Shown here in pieces: positions 63,798-64,000 of a stretch of 64,000 nucleotides of DNA; positions within the stretch are counted from its first letter, which is position 1; every line of letters starts with the position of its first letter. Location: contig CANFOL010000002.1 of assembly GCA_947448695.1 (NCBI GenBank), positions 62,001-126,000 on the forward strand, given 5' to 3'. A model generated the notes under the pieces. That model ran no database searches. It saw only the letters and a program-made list of their open reading frames with translations, and was not told the origin of the DNA. This DNA comes from Burkholderiaceae bacterium. GTDB lineage: Bacteria > Pseudomonadota > Gammaproteobacteria > Burkholderiales > Burkholderiaceae. The translations under genes and the position numbers were made by a program.

Positions 63798-64000
63798 TTT
63801 TCTTAATTTACCTTCAAAAATAAAATAAAAATTGCTTAAACTCCCATCTTATTCTCTTTACTACAAAAACACTATGTTGATTTTTATAAATAGGTAAGAA
63901 CTTTTAGTGACAGTTTTGTTAAACGTTAAAAAAGCATTCTCAAGCCTATTGCACGTTAATTAAGAATGATGACGAATATTTTGTCAAATGAATGTGCAAA

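Noticed and set aside
1-64000. CRISPR arrays, insertion sequences, integrase or prophage genes
   Set aside because: No regularly spaced repeats, transposase motifs or phage structural genes were seen anywhere in the window.

Overview
The window looks like a chromosomal segment of a free-living betaproteobacterium of the order Burkholderiales, most like a Polynucleobacter-type freshwater bacterium. The reasons are low-to-middle GC (by eye), very tight gene packing, two Bug/TctC-type solute receptors, PriB encoded inside the rpsF-rpsR-rplI operon, a short soxXYZA set and Burkholderiales-style housekeeping genes. The genus is an inference; no marker gene such as 16S rRNA is present.

Layout. 1-13.6 kb is mostly minus-strand housekeeping: the 5' part of nth, a HIT protein, isocitrate lyase (aceA), an MFS carrier, the disaggregase clpB, a putative Tat lipoprotein, then moaE-moaD-moeA (molybdenum cofactor), thrC, hom and alaA. 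13.7-21.3 kb is one plus-strand operon for L-Ara4N modification of lipid A (arnT, an ArnE/F-like flippase subunit, arnB, arnC, arnA as two separate genes, arnD), led by an Mth938-domain gene. 21.3-24.2 kb holds a Bcp/PrxQ peroxiredoxin, a PIN-PhoH ATPase and an NlpC/P60 lipoprotein. 24.2-35.5 kb is an accessory catabolic region: alpha/beta hydrolase, two Bug receptors, ModA-like and TupA-like binding proteins, a truncated 2Fe-2S protein, then a minus-strand run iorA-iorB-aldolase-deacetylase-amidase-GFA. 35.6-38.5 kb is rpsF-priB-rpsR-rplI-dnaB, and lexA lies divergently with its own LexA box. 39.5-47 kb has the lpoB/ycfL/COG3014 lipoprotein triad, a YgiQ-type radical SAM protein, a NUDIX hydrolase, a split chromate transporter and a solute-binding protein. 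47-51.4 kb is the most variable part: an outer-membrane protein pseudogene, a cupin, hipBA, an AbiEi-like regulator and a BrnA broken by a stop codon, ending at the 3' end of tRNA-His. 51.6-57.3 kb returns to small housekeeping genes. 57.4-62.2 kb has a second iorAB pair facing soxXYZA. A CYTH-CHAD protein closes the window.

How the genes fit together. Two IorAB-type molybdenum hydroxylases, the moaD/moaE/moeA cofactor genes and two oxyanion-type binding proteins give the window a molybdenum theme. The amidase, deacetylase-fold hydrolase and aldolase beside the first iorAB suggest breakdown of a nitrogen-containing ring compound (inference).

The least explained element lies between tRNA-His and an acyltransferase gene. 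A consensus sigma70 promoter has a consensus LexA box filling its spacer, a second LexA box lies 51 bp upstream, and the promoter points at a 35-codon ORF with a hydrophobic stretch. This looks like a tightly SOS-repressed small protein and is the best candidate here for something undescribed.
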